Translations under genes and position numbers: made by a program
From: CAZRGZ01 sp964599775
GTDB taxonomy: Bacteria > Patescibacteriota > Saccharimonadia > Saccharimonadales > Saccharimonadaceae
Direction: 5' to 3'
DNA length: 64,000 bases
Assembly: GCA_964599775.1 (NCBI GenBank)
Contig: CAZRGZ010000002.1
Span: 1 to 64,000, forward strand
Part shown: in pieces, positions 1 to 12,214 of the stretch
Numbering within the stretch: position 1 is the stretch's first letter
Layout of the letters: each line of letters opens with the position of its first letter
The notes under the pieces: generated by a model
The model's input: only the letters and a program-made list of their open reading frames with translations
Database searches by the model: none
What the model was told of the DNA's origin: nothing

Positions 1-407
<407 letters not shown>

Positions 408-540
408 AGATGTATCAAATTGATACGTCTATAAAAATAGACTGACGATGATTTGCACTACCAAATTGTGAATGTACATATCAAACTGAGAAACTTCTTA
501 TTGCTTTGTTTTCACTCCGCTCGCTCTCAGACTGTTCTCT

Positions 541-570
541 AGCATATCGCACTACTGGCACCCCTGTCAA
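541..570 (-). promoter_or_regulatory. rRNA operon promoter
   Basis: On the minus strand a perfect -35 TTGACA (565-570) is followed after 18 bp by TATGCT (541-546). It points at the 16S gene and would start a leader of about 125 nt. A short palindrome (GTATCAATTTGATAC) sits in the leader just before 16S. Confidence 0.85.
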
Positions 571-586
571 GCCTTTTTAGCAATAA

Positions 587-1021
587 TTATGTCATAAAAA
601 ATGCAACGGTAAGCCCAGCAGTAAGACCAATCAGTCCACCTACGAATACCTCAAGTGGCTTATGGCCAAGCGCATGATGTGGCTTTGTGTTGATATTCGC
701 CCTTTTTAACAGCTTTTGTAATTCTATACCCTGTTCACCAGAAGCCCGCCGAACCTGCATTGCATCATAGGCAATAATAACGGTAAGTGCAAACACGACA
801 GCGAAAATAGCTGAATCCACTCCATTAATCGCCCCTATGCAACCCGTTAGCGACATCATAATAGCCGTATGCCCACTCGGCATATTACCCGACTGGTATA
901 GCCACGAGACATCTTTAAAACTCTTTGATTGAAGGGCAACGAGCAAGAATTTGGTGACTTGAGCTACAAACCATGCCAATAGGGCTGCCAAAATATATGG
1001 GGACAGCCCTAAAACTTCCAT
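587..1021 (-). CDS. Divergent PAP2 / DUF212 family membrane protein
   Basis: A 144-residue hydrophobic protein resembling the DUF212 'acid phosphatase/vanadium-dependent haloperoxidase related' family, small membrane proteins distantly related to PAP2 phosphatases. The motif PSGHTAIMMSLTGC near residues 48-61 is the family signature, and three to four membrane segments can be seen. The usual family length is about 150 residues, so it looks complete. Its start codon abuts the gyrA stop, so it is probably co-transcribed with gyrBA. A role in lipid phosphate chemistry is plausible by family, but no substrate is known. No terminator was recognised between its end and the rRNA promoter. Confidence 0.8.
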   Translation of the reverse strand: MEVLGLSPYILAALLAWFVAQVTKFLLVALQSKSFKDVSWLYQSGNMPSGHTAIMMSLTGCIGAINGVDSAIFAVVFALTVIIAYDAMQVRRASGEQGIELQKLLKRANINTKPHHALGHKPLEVFVGGLIGLTAGLTVAFFMT

Positions 1022-3540
1022 TACTCTTCACCTTCCGTTTCGAGTTGAGGTTTTTCTTGTTCTGGAATAACACCCAATGAGGCAAGCGTATCACCCTGAC
1101 CCATTCGCATAATACGAACACCTTGTGTTGTGCGGCCGAGGAGTGGGATATCTTTTAGGCTTACACGGATTGCCTGACCTTTGGTTGATATGAGTAAAAC
1201 TTCACTTGCCTTCTCGCTCAAAGATCGAACTTCTACTAGATTGCCTGTTTTTGCAGTGACTACCGCAGCTTTAATCCCGACCCCTCCTCGTTTATGCGCT
1301 GGGAAGTTTGAGGCCTTCGTTAGCTTCCCATACCCATTCTCACTTACTACAAGTAGCTTACTACCTGCTGCGACAAGATCCATACCAACGACCGCATCAT
1401 TTGAACGTAAACGAATGCCGCGTACGCCTCGTGCGGTACGGCCCATAGGCCTTGCATCACTCTCGTTAAATCGGATAGCCTGGCCTAATGTTGTTGATAT
1501 TATAACGTCATCTTGTCCACTACTATGGTGAATCCAGCGCAGCTCATCTCCTTCGTCTAAACGAATAGCAATAAGGCCGTTAGTTCGGATATTGCTATAC
1601 TCCTTTAAAGGTGTTTTCTTCACTGTTCCGTGAGTAGTTGCCATAAAAAGGAAGCCTTCATCTTTTTGATTCTTATCAAGGCGAATAATGGAAGTAATCC
1701 GTTCCTCAGGCTGCATTTGCAACAAGTTAACAGCTGCTATACCTTTTGCTGCAAGACTTGCTGCCGGCACTTCATATGTCTTTATCCTAAACACACGACC
1801 CTTATTGGTGAAGAAGAGTAGCCAGTCATGAGTACTTGCTGTGACCAAGTGCGCGATGACGTCTTGCTCTTTTGTTACCATACCGCGTTTCCCCTTACCG
1901 CCACGGTGCTGACGGCGGTACTCACTTACCAAAGATCGTTTGATGTAGCCTTCAGTTGTAAGAAGCACAACTACATCTTCATCGGGGATAAGCTCCTCAT
2001 CACTGAATTTGCCCATTTCTTGACCAATAATCTGAGTTCGTCGTGCGTCACCGTATTTCTCTTTCATCTCCAAGAGCTCAGCTTTCACGATCTTCAATAT
2101 CTCTTTCTCATCAGCTAGAATCGCTTCTAATTTAGCAATAAGCGCTCGAAGTTCTGCCAATTCATCTTCGATCTTCTTTCGCTCCAAGCCTGCCAGGCTA
2201 CGCAGTTGCATAGCAAGAATAGCCCTGGCCTGAATTTCTGTTAATTTAAACTTTTCGATCAAGTTCTTTTGCGCTTCATCGGTCGTTTCACTTGCGCGAA
2301 TAATAGCAATGACTTCATCAATATGGTCAAGAGCGATAGACAACCCTTCTACGATGTGGGCGCGGTCTTTCGCCTTCTTTAATTCAAATTCCGTGCGACG
2401 GCGTATTACTACCTGGCGGTGCTTTAAGTACTCATTCAAGATATCTTCAAGACCAAGTATACGCGGTTGAATTCCATCAATTAATGCCAACATGTTGTAA
2501 TGAAAACTCGTTTGCAAAGTCGTCATTTTGTAAAGTTGGTTAAGAACCTTCTTAGGGTATGCGTCCTTTTTAAGCTCAATTACTAACCGCACTTTTCCTC
2601 GAGCGCTTTCATCCCGAATATCACTTATACCACCTAATTTCTTTTCTTTTACTAAATCTGCGATTTTCTCTATGAGCGTTGCCTTATTTACAGCATAAGG
2701 CATCTCTGAGACAATGATCTGGTGTTTGCCCTTCTTCGTCTCCTCAATCTCTGCAACCGCACGAACAGTAATACCTCCCCGCCCTGTTGCGTAGGCTTGG
2801 CGCAGAGATTCACCACCATACACAATACCACCAGTTGGGAAGTCAGGTCCTTTCACAAATTGCAATAGATCATCCAGCGTTGCCTCTTCACCCTTATCAA
2901 TGAGGCACACAATAGCGTCAACTAATTCACTAAGGTTATGGGGTGGTATATTAGTAGCCATACCTACAGCAATACCAATTTGCCCGTTAAGTAATAAATT
3001 TGGTAACTTGGCCGGCAGTACGGATGGTTCACGCTCCTCACCGTCGTAGTTATCTCGAAAATCAACAGTGTTTTTATCGAGATCTGCAAGAAGCTCAGCA
3101 CCTACCTTCCCCATACGGGCTTCAGTATATCGGGATGCTGCTGGAGGATCGCCATCCATAGAACCGAAGTTTCCTTGCGGATCAACTAAAATATAGCGCA
3201 TCGACCAATCTTGCGCGAGACGGACCATAGAATCATAAATCGCTGAATCACCATGTGGGTGATACTTACCCATTACATCACCGACAATACGGGCACTCTT
3301 TGTAAATTTAGTCCCGGGACGCCAACCGTTCTTCTCCATAGAATACAAAATACGACGATGCACTGGTTTCAAGCCATCTCTTACATCTGGCAAAGCACGT
3401 TCAATAATAACGCTCATCGAATAACGAAGAAAGTTATCCTCCATAACATCTTCTACGGTACGAAGCTCGAGACTCCGCGAGTGCGTCTGCCCTGAGTTTA
3501 GAATTTCACCTTCTACTGGAGTATTATTTTCGTCTTTCAT
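1021..3540 (-). CDS. gyrA: DNA gyrase subunit A
   Basis: GyrA breaks and rejoins DNA in the A2B2 gyrase that introduces negative supercoils. The 839-residue length is normal. The catalytic tyrosine lies in [11 protein letters not shown] (Tyr138). The quinolone region reads [11 protein letters not shown], keeping the Ser (99) and Asp (103) equivalent to E. coli Ser83 and Asp87, so no classical resistance change is visible. A GyrA box near residue 545 reads QHRGGKG, close to the QRRGGKG consensus; this supports gyrase and not topoisomerase IV. Six-bladed C-terminal domain repeats follow. The gene starts 2 nt after the gyrB stop and forms a gyrB-gyrA-DUF212 operon. Confidence 0.97.
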   Translation of the reverse strand: MKDENNTPVEGEILNSGQTHSRSLELRTVEDVMEDNFLRYSMSVIIERALPDVRDGLKPVHRRILYSMEKNGWRPGTKFTKSARIVGDVMGKYHPHGDSAIYDSMVRLAQDWSMRYILVDPQGNFGSMDGDPPAASRYTEARMGKVGAELLADLDKNTVDFRDNYDGEEREPSVLPAKLPNLLLNGQIGIAVGMATNIPPHNLSELVDAIVCLIDKGEEATLDDLLQFVKGPDFPTGGIVYGGESLRQAYATGRGGITVRAVAEIEETKKGKHQIIVSEMPYAVNKATLIEKIADLVKEKKLGGISDIRDESARGKVRLVIELKKDAYPKKVLNQLYKMTTLQTSFHYNMLALIDGIQPRILGLEDILNEYLKHRQVVIRRRTEFELKKAKDRAHIVEGLSIALDHIDEVIAIIRASETTDEAQKNLIEKFKLTEIQARAILAMQLRSLAGLERKKIEDELAELRALIAKLEAILADEKEILKIVKAELLEMKEKYGDARRTQIIGQEMGKFSDEELIPDEDVVVLLTTEGYIKRSLVSEYRRQHRGGKGKRGMVTKEQDVIAHLVTASTHDWLLFFTNKGRVFRIKTYEVPAASLAAKGIAAVNLLQMQPEERITSIIRLDKNQKDEGFLFMATTHGTVKKTPLKEYSNIRTNGLIAIRLDEGDELRWIHHSSGQDDVIISTTLGQAIRFNESDARPMGRTARGVRGIRLRSNDAVVGMDLVAAGSKLLVVSENGYGKLTKASNFPAHKRGGVGIKAAVVTAKTGNLVEVRSLSEKASEVLLISTKGQAIRVSLKDIPLLGRTTQGVRIMRMGQGDTLASLGVIPEQEKPQLETEGEE

Positions 3541-3542
3541 AG

Positions 3543-5522
<1,980 letters not shown>

Positions 5523-5559
5523 TCACATTCAGACTAGTTCAGATATTTACAACTCTTCT

Positions 5560-5588
5560 ATTATAGCGGGCAAATTGTACTCAATCAA
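5560..5588 (-). promoter_or_regulatory. gyrB promoter
   Basis: On the minus strand TTGATT (5583-5588) and TATAAT (5560-5565) are separated by 17 bp. The predicted start is near 5553, giving a short leader that holds a GAGGG ribosome binding site. The divergent gene at 5656 shares this intergenic region. Confidence 0.8.
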
Positions 5589-5655
5589 CTATTGCGCTGA
5601 ACATAATTCTTATGCTAAACTTATTTTTAAGGGGAGAAACTAAAAATAAAACAAC

Positions 5656-7539
5656 ATGTTTCGTAAAATAATTTCAAATCTACCTTTTAGTCCAGCTCTC
5701 GTTGGGCAAATGGGGTTTTACGCTCGCCGTCTCCGTAAAGAGCAGATAACACGCAAACTGGGACTAATCTTTACTGTTTTAGCTCTTGTTGTTCAATCTT
5801 TCGCCATTTTTAGTCCTCCCGAACCTGCAAATGCTGCGAGTTCAGCTGATTTTGTTCGTGGAGGCGTAAAAACAATTAATGAGATGCTAGCCGCCTATGA
5901 TTCAAGTGGTGACCTAAAAGATATCTTTACATATGCGGGCATTACTCGGCAAGAAATTGCTAACGCAAAGAATGGAAAAGTAAACTCAAAAGGTCTCATC
6001 TCTTGGGGCCGCACCCCGCAATTCGGGAGTGCCAACGGTGAAATTAAACATGTTATTCCAAAAGGCGATGGTGGGACAACTACTGTTTATTCGCGGCCTT
6101 TAGCTCTCTGGGATACTACCGCCTACACACGTGCCAACGGTTCCACCTACGATGCCTTTATCGGTCATTCTGCTAAAACTGGATGGTTTGCAATAATTAA
6201 GAACTGTGCCAATTTAGTTACTCGCGAAGTGCCAGAACCCGTTCCTACGGGAGCTATTAGCGCTAACTGTGACCTAATTAGGGGGTATGCATTTGACGGC
6301 CGTCGACCTGATATGAAAGTAAAAGTAACTCTCTATGCTGGAGGACCTCCAGGGAGTGGAAAGAAGCTTGCCACAGTTACTGCAAATCAAGCTGAACCAA
6401 ACGCTCCAGCGCCTGGAGGAAGTGGGCATGGATTTAGCCTGGCAGTACCCGAGGAATACAAACAGTCAGATACAGCCACCCCCATTTACGGCGTCATGAC
6501 ACCGTTGCCCGGGTGGACAAGCTCCACTGTTAATATTGGTAATGCCTCAATTCCGCCAAATTGTACCCCACAACCAGTCGCGGAGTGTGAACAGCTCAAT
6601 CTCCATCGAATAGATCGCACAACTATTGACCTTGAAGCTTCTACTGTTGTCGAGAACGGTGCCACTATACAAGGGTACGCCTTTAAAGTAACGTCAAATT
6701 CAGGTGAAGTTGTCGCGGAACGCAACATCACTTCTAGTGAATCAACCGTTCGTTCGGGTGGCATTCAGTTGAGTCCAGGAACCTATACTGCTTCTGTTGT
6801 TGTGCAAACCAGCGAAGGCGAAAAATCAGGTAGTAACTGTGAAGCGCCAGTCGAAATTGCTCCGCCAGAGCGCTGTCCTCTCAACCCCCAACTTGAAGCT
6901 AATGATCCACGTTGCCAACCATGTCCAGGAGATGAATCTATATGGGTGGAAGATGAGAGTTGTACTGAACAAATCGTTCAAGGTAAAGAGGCTTCTAACT
7001 TGACCCAAGATCAAGCAGATGCAACAACAGTAACTGCCCGAACTAATGATCGCATAGAGTACACGGTATATGTTGAAAATATCGGTCTTGTACCAGCCCA
7101 AGCGACAATTGAGGAGCCTCTAGCTGATGTACTGGAATACTCTACCCTACTCGATAGTGGTGGTGGAGTATTCGATGAAGAAAGTCAAACACTCCGTTGG
7201 GAAAACATTGCCCTACAGCCCGGTGAGCGCCAGATACGCAAGTTTGTCGTGCGTCTCGCCGACCCGATCCCCGCTACACCGCAAGGGGTAAGTAACCTTA
7301 CTTCATACGATTGCATTATGACCAACACTTTCGGTAACACTGTCGAGATTGATGTTGATTGCCCTCTTCCAAAAGGTGTTGAACAAACGGTTACAGAGCT
7401 TCCAAAGACCGGTCCAGGGGCAAACTTACTTTTTGCCGGTGTGGTTCTTGCCGTAGCAGCCTTCTTTTACGCTCGCGTACGGCTCATGAACAAAGAAGTG
7501 CGGTTCATTCGCAAAGAGTATAACACAGGGGCAATCTAA
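5656..7539 (+). CDS. LPXTG-type cell-surface protein
   Basis: A 627-residue secreted protein. The N-terminus has a long basic leader and a hydrophobic core near residues 40-58 ending PANAASS, a probable signal peptide. The first ~200 residues contain a helical segment, ISWG and a CANLV cysteine motif, shared in outline with the protein at 44563-46866. The middle has cysteine-paired beta regions. Residues ~440-570 resemble DUF11/isopeptide-type surface repeats (RIEYTVYVENIGLVPAQATIEE). The end is LPKTG (~582-586), a membrane span, arginines and an unusually long ~25-residue tail. This suggests sortase anchoring, though no sortase is in the window. An AAGGGGAG site lies about 20 nt before the ATG, which is far, so the exact start is uncertain. 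Function is likely adhesion, by inference. Confidence 0.75.
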   Translation: MFRKIISNLPFSPALVGQMGFYARRLRKEQITRKLGLIFTVLALVVQSFAIFSPPEPANAASSADFVRGGVKTINEMLAAYDSSGDLKDIFTYAGITRQEIANAKNGKVNSKGLISWGRTPQFGSANGEIKHVIPKGDGGTTTVYSRPLALWDTTAYTRANGSTYDAFIGHSAKTGWFAIIKNCANLVTREVPEPVPTGAISANCDLIRGYAFDGRRPDMKVKVTLYAGGPPGSGKKLATVTANQAEPNAPAPGGSGHGFSLAVPEEYKQSDTATPIYGVMTPLPGWTSSTVNIGNASIPPNCTPQPVAECEQLNLHRIDRTTIDLEASTVVENGATIQGYAFKVTSNSGEVVAERNITSSESTVRSGGIQLSPGTYTASVVVQTSEGEKSGSNCEAPVEIAPPERCPLNPQLEANDPRCQPCPGDESIWVEDESCTEQIVQGKEASNLTQDQADATTVTARTNDRIEYTVYVENIGLVPAQATIEEPLADVLEYSTLLDSGGGVFDEESQTLRWENIALQPGERQIRKFVVRLADPIPATPQGVSNLTSYDCIMTNTFGNTVEIDVDCPLPKGVEQTVTELPKTGPGANLLFAGVVLAVAAFFYARVRLMNKEVRFIRKEYNTGAI

Positions 7540-7554
7540 GGGTGGAGAGATAAT

Positions 7555-8133
7555 ATGGCAAACAATCCTGAACAACTGAGAGGTGGCGTAGAAACAGGTC
7601 GTGAAACAGGTGAAGCTGCCCGAGAGCAAGCTGAACGTCTGAAAGGCCGATACGAGAAAGTAGGCGAACTCACTCCTGATCAAAAAGAGGCCGCTGTTGA
7701 GAAAGCTCGCGTTGAGGCTTCAAAAGAGGCACTCTTGAGTAAAGAAGCTGGTGGCGCCGAAAAAGAGCAGCAAGCACCTCAAGGGCCCTCCGCACGTCGA
7801 ATCACAGCAAAAGAGAAAGAGAGAGTCTTCCAAGAGACTATGAAGAGTGTACGCTCACACCTTAACGCTCCGGAGCGAACCTTTAGCAAGATCATTCACA
7901 ATAAGGCAGTCGAAAAAACCAGCGATGTCGTAGGTAACACTGTCGCACGACCTAACGCTATTCTTGCCGGAAGCCTTGCTGCATTCTTACTAACAGGTGC
8001 GGTATACATACTCGCCCGCACCTTTGGATACCCACTTTCGGGCTTTGAGACTATAGGCTCCTTTATTATTGGATTTGTACTCGGTATATTATTCGACTTC
8101 TTTAGGGTTATGATTACTGGCCGACGCGTTTAA
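7555..8133 (+). CDS. Hypothetical protein with charged N-terminal part and two C-terminal membrane spans
   Basis: Not recognised. The 192-residue product has a very polar, Glu/Lys/Ala-rich first half (probably helical or coiled), then two hydrophobic segments near residues 135-155 and 165-185 and a basic end (TGRRV). It starts 15 nt after the surface-protein gene with a GGAGAG ribosome binding site, so the two are probably one operon. It may be a membrane partner of that protein. The gene converges on the T4SS-type ATPase gene with only 35 nt between them, and no clear terminator is seen there. Confidence 0.7.
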   Translation: MANNPEQLRGGVETGRETGEAAREQAERLKGRYEKVGELTPDQKEAAVEKARVEASKEALLSKEAGGAEKEQQAPQGPSARRITAKEKERVFQETMKSVRSHLNAPERTFSKIIHNKAVEKTSDVVGNTVARPNAILAGSLAAFLLTGAVYILARTFGYPLSGFETIGSFIIGFVLGILFDFFRVMITGRRV

Positions 8134-8168
8134 TTCGCCACCACTTCAATCGGTAATGAAACAATAGG

Positions 8169-11015
8169 CTACCGTTTACGTATATCTATTTGCACTTCAC
8201 CTTCATCTGGCCGTTGACGGCGTGGCGAAAAAGCGCCTTCATTACTCTTTTCTGTTTCTAATGGACGAATAGTATCCTGTTGGTTTTTTAACGCTTGTTC
8301 CGTAGCCATAGGAGAAGCAGATTGTGGAGCTGTAGGTTTTCTGGGAGGAGATGGCATTTGAGCCCCAGACTGCTTTATGACAGGGCGTGGAGCCTCTCTT
8401 TGCGCTGACAAAGGCTTTGCCATATTGTTTTGTAGCTTGCTTGCTTCAAGCTGCTTGCGTTTTGCTAGCCATTCATCGAGAAAAGATGAGTTGCTACCTG
8501 ATCTAGCGGATGGTGGTTTCTGACCTACCATCTGTTGTGTTCGACGTTCGAGTGCTGCTTTTTTCTGCTCTTCTTTCGCTTTATCCCCTGCGCGCAGCCG
8601 TTCAAATATTTGCTTTTCCGCCAGTTGTCGTGTAGTACCATACTTTGCCGCCGAAAGACGCCGCAGTGCGTCTGCAAGCTGTGGATTAGAAGTCCCCATT
8701 GGTGGTATGAGTGACATACTAAAAGGCGCTGAAGGGACATTATCGATCATTACCGATGCAATTGTTTCAAAGTTGGGCAATCTTGTTAAATCTTCGGCAT
8801 CAAAGGTTGGAGCAAACTTCTTCTGCATAAGTTCAGCATCTGTTGTACCTATTCGTCCGCTCACTACAGTTCCTACGTTCCCAATAATAGCCTCTCTTAT
8901 TTTATCTGTTAATTGTGTCATGAATTGGTTTGCAAGTATAAGATTAAGACGATATTTTCGAGCCTCACTTAAAATAGATTCAAAACTATCAGTTGCAAAG
9001 TTCTGAAACTCATCAACATATAGGCTAAAATCTTGGCGTTGCTCTTCTGGAATATTAGCACGGCCCATTGCAGCAGCTTGAAATTTCATAACAAAGATCA
9101 TACCGAGTAACTGCGAGTTCAGCTCCCCTGTCGTACCCTTGCTAAGGTTCACGAGTAGTATCTTTTTGTTATCCATGATTTCTCGTAAATTAAACCCGCT
9201 TTTAGTTTGACCGATGATATTTCGCATCATCTCGTTCGACAAGAAGGCACCGAATTTACTTACAAACCATCCAAGAACCTCTGATTTATGATAATCACTT
9301 GTCTGTGCCATTTCTTTATTCCAGAAATCAAGCACAGTTTGATCAGTTACATATTTTAATTTTTCTTTTGCAAAATTATCGTCATTAAAAACTTGGGGAA
9401 TATCAATAAAGGAAGAGCCATGCGGATCACTCATTATTGTTAAAGCTGCATTGCGAAACCAATGTTCATATCGGGGGCCGATAATTCCTGTATGACCTGG
9501 ATCATATAGTCTATACAACATCGCAATGGCTTCCTGAACCAAAAAATCTCTTTGGTCCGTTGTCTCGAACTCAAACAAATTAAGTCCAACGGGGTGGTCC
9601 ATGTCACCCGGATTGAAGTAAATAACATCTTCGACTCGTTCTTTCGGCACCATACCCAATAATCGCTCTGCTGAATCTCCATGAGGATCCACAAATGCAA
9701 ATCCGCGGCCATCTAACATATCTTGTAATGCGAGATTCTCAAGCAATCCTGATTTACCCGTACCAGTCTGCCCAATGATGTAACTATGACGACGCCTATC
9801 TGAAGTTGATAAGCGAATCGGCTTCTTCACCCCTCTGTACACATTGTATCCTAGAAGGAGCCCCTCCGTTAACGCCTGGTGCGGCCCGTCTACTTGCTTG
9901 GATAATTGACGTTGTAATTGTGATGTTGGGATATTTTTCTGATCAGGAAAGTGAAAGATTGTTGCAAGTTCTACACTATTTAAAATATTTTTCTTTACTG
10001 TTTGCGGGAAGAAACGAAATATAAAAGAAGTAACAAATTGCTCAATATTTTTTGCAACACTAAATTTAAGCCCATTCTTTCCCGATGAGTCAAAAAGAGA
10101 GAAGGCCGAGACCACATTCTTTAAAAGGGCCTGGGAACGCGCAGACGTGTTTGAAGATACAACAATCCTAATCAGTGTTTCATATCCAGGATGTCGAGTT
10201 TTCTCTTCCATCGCCTCTATAGTGGACTGCTCTAACGAAGTGAGCTGTTTATCTTCAGGCTTTGCTTCTGATACTTCAGGGGCTTTCCATAGCGCCTGAA
10301 GTAATTCTCGAGGAGAAAAGAAGCCTCCCTTTTTCTCCCCCTTCTTCTTTTTAATCGCATTGGCGGAAGAAATGACATTCTTTGTCCACCCATCTTGAGC
10401 CGGCCGAAGGAGAATTTGTATAGCAACGCCATCTTCTCTCCCTGCGGAGCCTAATGCATTAAGTATTGCTCGCATAGGGTCACGTTTCTGCTCCTGAAAA
10501 GTTGCTATAGGGTAGGCATATTCTTTTTTTAAAGTGAGCTCTCCCCCTATAGTGCCGCTGATTTTGCCTACTTTGCTAAAAATATTATGCTCACTTACCT
10601 CCTCAAGCCGTGCCGTCGGGTACGCTGCTGCAACAGCCTGTGTTACTACATCAACAAGAATATAGGGAACAACCGCATAATAGTGTACGAGTCCTTTATG
10701 TGCGATAATTTCAAAAGCAATATGGCGCTGGCCATACACTTTACTTTTAAAACCTTTTGTAGCTGTACTTGAAATAATATTGTACATCACTTGTGCTTGA
10801 GATATCACCTCCTCCGTCACATCACGTTCATCTCGCCCACCTACCTCTATATCTGAGCTCGATGGTGGAAGATGGATAAGAAGAGGAACCATCTTGAGGC
10901 CACGTTCGTAGTTTTTTGCTTCCCTTAGTACTTTTTGATATTGCCAATAAACAATAAAGCCAGCCCCCCCGACGACAGCCACAAAAATGATGATTCCAAT
11001 AATAAAACCAGCCAT
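8169..11015 (-). CDS. Type IV secretion-type ATPase (VirD4/TraG/DUF87-like), membrane-anchored
   Basis: A 948-residue protein with one N-terminal membrane span (residues ~3-23), a long alpha/beta region, then a RecA-like ATPase. Walker A is GQTGTGKSG near residue 415, and the Walker B-like LYVDEFQNFA is near 665. The 'VDEFQ' form and the residues that follow are typical of VirD4/TraG/TrwB coupling proteins and related DUF87 ATPases. The last ~180 residues are Pro/Gln/Arg-rich and disordered. In the family these proteins feed DNA or protein to a type IV secretion channel. No other T4SS genes lie nearby except the small gene it overlaps by one base. It could equally be a stand-alone DNA-handling ATPase. 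Confidence 0.8.
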   Translation of the reverse strand: MAGFIIGIIIFVAVVGGAGFIVYWQYQKVLREAKNYERGLKMVPLLIHLPPSSSDIEVGGRDERDVTEEVISQAQVMYNIISSTATKGFKSKVYGQRHIAFEIIAHKGLVHYYAVVPYILVDVVTQAVAAAYPTARLEEVSEHNIFSKVGKISGTIGGELTLKKEYAYPIATFQEQKRDPMRAILNALGSAGREDGVAIQILLRPAQDGWTKNVISSANAIKKKKGEKKGGFFSPRELLQALWKAPEVSEAKPEDKQLTSLEQSTIEAMEEKTRHPGYETLIRIVVSSNTSARSQALLKNVVSAFSLFDSSGKNGLKFSVAKNIEQFVTSFIFRFFPQTVKKNILNSVELATIFHFPDQKNIPTSQLQRQLSKQVDGPHQALTEGLLLGYNVYRGVKKPIRLSTSDRRRHSYIIGQTGTGKSGLLENLALQDMLDGRGFAFVDPHGDSAERLLGMVPKERVEDVIYFNPGDMDHPVGLNLFEFETTDQRDFLVQEAIAMLYRLYDPGHTGIIGPRYEHWFRNAALTIMSDPHGSSFIDIPQVFNDDNFAKEKLKYVTDQTVLDFWNKEMAQTSDYHKSEVLGWFVSKFGAFLSNEMMRNIIGQTKSGFNLREIMDNKKILLVNLSKGTTGELNSQLLGMIFVMKFQAAAMGRANIPEEQRQDFSLYVDEFQNFATDSFESILSEARKYRLNLILANQFMTQLTDKIREAIIGNVGTVVSGRIGTTDAELMQKKFAPTFDAEDLTRLPNFETIASVMIDNVPSAPFSMSLIPPMGTSNPQLADALRRLSAAKYGTTRQLAEKQIFERLRAGDKAKEEQKKAALERRTQQMVGQKPPSARSGSNSSFLDEWLAKRKQLEASKLQNNMAKPLSAQREAPRPVIKQSGAQMPSPPRKPTAPQSASPMATEQALKNQQDTIRPLETEKSNEGAFSPRRQRPDEGEVQIDIRKR

Positions 11016-11467
11016 TACTCCTCTTCTCTTGGCACCTTTACCTCTTTACCATACCTCTTATGTAAATAGCTCGCTTGCAACTTACTTACCTCACGCTCTT
11101 GTAAATAGGGGTCTGTCTTTGTTTCACTAACGATTTTCTTAGCTTTATTCACCCACTCCATTTCAATGAGATCCTCATCTGCCGCAGTTAAAGGTGTACT
11201 ATCCGCAAGGTTGTCATTTTGTGTTACCGTAGTCGGTACTGGTTGCTGCGCAGGTACCACTGGTGCAATGGGCTGTGGAAAAGCGCCAGCATCACCACGT
11301 CCAGCCCCCGTCATCTGCTCACGGCTTTCATGCCGCTCTCCCTGCTCAATAGAAGATGGAGTACGCTCCTGCTGCCCACCAGGGTAAGCTTCTTGAGAGC
11401 TTGAACGTGAAGCAAATGGTGTTTTCTCTGGCGATGAATGTGGAGATAACTGAGGTTCCATACTCAA
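11015..11467 (-). CDS. Hypothetical Pro/Ser/Gln-rich protein
   Basis: Not recognised. Of its 150 residues, the first ~85 are low-complexity (Ser, Pro, Gln, Glu) and the last ~60 form a charged helical segment (EDLIEMEWVNKAKKIVSETKTDPYLQEREVSKLQASYLHKRYG). The gene ends on the first base of the T4SS-type ATPase gene, so the two are translationally linked. Similar small proteins with this C-terminal helix recur beside such ATPases in my memory of Saccharibacteria genomes, but I cannot verify this here. Confidence 0.65.
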   Translation of the reverse strand: MSMEPQLSPHSSPEKTPFASRSSSQEAYPGGQQERTPSSIEQGERHESREQMTGAGRGDAGAFPQPIAPVVPAQQPVPTTVTQNDNLADSTPLTAADEDLIEMEWVNKAKKIVSETKTDPYLQEREVSKLQASYLHKRYGKEVKVPREEE

Positions 11468-11510
11468 TTAGTATAGCACAAAATACATAAGCTCTATATT
11501 GTTCGACAAA

Positions 11511-11900
11511 TCATGTACGTTTTATAAAATAGAAAACAGCTAACGCAATAAACACTAATACCAGAATAATATCTCTTATTTCAAGCTGCCCGACTGAGTG
11601 TATTCCCAATAGAAGAACTGGGAAAAATGCAACCACGCTGGAAATGTAATACTGCTTATGTGTACTTACTGCTAGTTTTCTTTTTTTTACCTTCTTAAAA
11701 GCAAATTGAGCTATGTTTAGGCAGAAAAAAACAAAACCAAGAGAAAAAACATATAACAGGGTAAAAACGATAAAAATACCCAAAGGACCAACACTTCCCG
11801 GGTTTGTCACATTAATAAAAGTGATCAAAAGAGCAAGTGACAAGAGAGGTAATATATATAGGACGCTCTTGCTATTAATTATTCGTTTCATGACATTCAT
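11511..11900 (-). CDS. Small hypothetical membrane protein
   Basis: Not recognised. It has 129 residues and four hydrophobic segments (about residues 13-30, 38-62, 84-102 and 108-125) with basic loops, so it is an integral membrane protein. A GTGAGGTG element lies about 13 nt before the ATG at 11900. A second ATG at 11891 is an alternative start. The candidate structured RNA at 11930-12179 lies directly upstream on the same strand, so this gene could be its target if that RNA acts as a leader. Confidence 0.55.
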   Translation of the reverse strand: MNVMKRIINSKSVLYILPLLSLALLITFINVTNPGSVGPLGIFIVFTLLYVFSLGFVFFCLNIAQFAFKKVKKRKLAVSTHKQYYISSVVAFFPVLLLGIHSVGQLEIRDIILVLVFIALAVFYFIKRT

Positions 11901-11929
11901 TATGTCAAATACACCTCACATTAAAAAGA

Positions 11930-12179
11930 GATTTGGGTGCCAGGCGACAAATCCGCTACTGTATACAACTTAAAGAGCGCTTGTCGCCTCGGCTACTGAC
12001 CGCTCCGTTTTAAAAGCGGAGCAAAACACCGACCGGTGGGACTTTTGCATCCTCCGTGCCTGACGTGCTCTATCTTTCGACAGAGCGATGGCAACATTAT
12101 TCTTTATTGAGTAATGCTGCCATCTTTATGTCGATAGCTTTTATTTGATAGTACTGCTTTTTATTTTTATAAAAGCCTA
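11930..12179 (-). ncRNA. Candidate structured RNA of unknown class
   Basis: Read on the minus strand, this gene-free stretch folds by eye into a chain of strong helices. First is a hairpin with arms at 12089-12126 (GATGGCA...TGCCATC). Next is an 8-bp stem with a GAAA tetraloop (GCTCTGTC/GATAGAGC, about 12068-12088). Then come a hairpin around CACCG-GT-CGGTG enclosed by GCAAAA/TTTTGC and a GCTCCG/CGGAGC stem. Last is a 9-bp helix AGGCGACAA/TTGTCGCCT (11942-11950 with 11981-11989). A promoter lies just upstream (12186-12214). No conserved box of a known riboswitch, SRP or 6S RNA was recognised. It could be an independent RNA or the leader of the gene at 11511-11900. Confidence 0.5.
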
Positions 12180-12185
12180 CTCTCA

Positions 12186-12214
12186 TTTTTAGCATAACCA
12201 ACATGAATTGTCAA
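12186..12214 (-). promoter_or_regulatory. Promoter of the structured RNA
   Basis: Minus strand: perfect TTGACA (12209-12214), 17 bp, TAAAAA (12186-12191). The predicted start near 12179 lies about 50 nt before the first hairpin of the RNA candidate. The -10 is only 4/6, so the call is moderate. Confidence 0.5.

Noticed and set aside
11930..12130. SRP RNA, T-box or cobalamin riboswitch for the structured RNA near 12 kb
   Set aside because: The GGAAGGAAGCAGCC core of SRP, the GGTGGNACCGC core of T-boxes and the cobalamin box are all absent.
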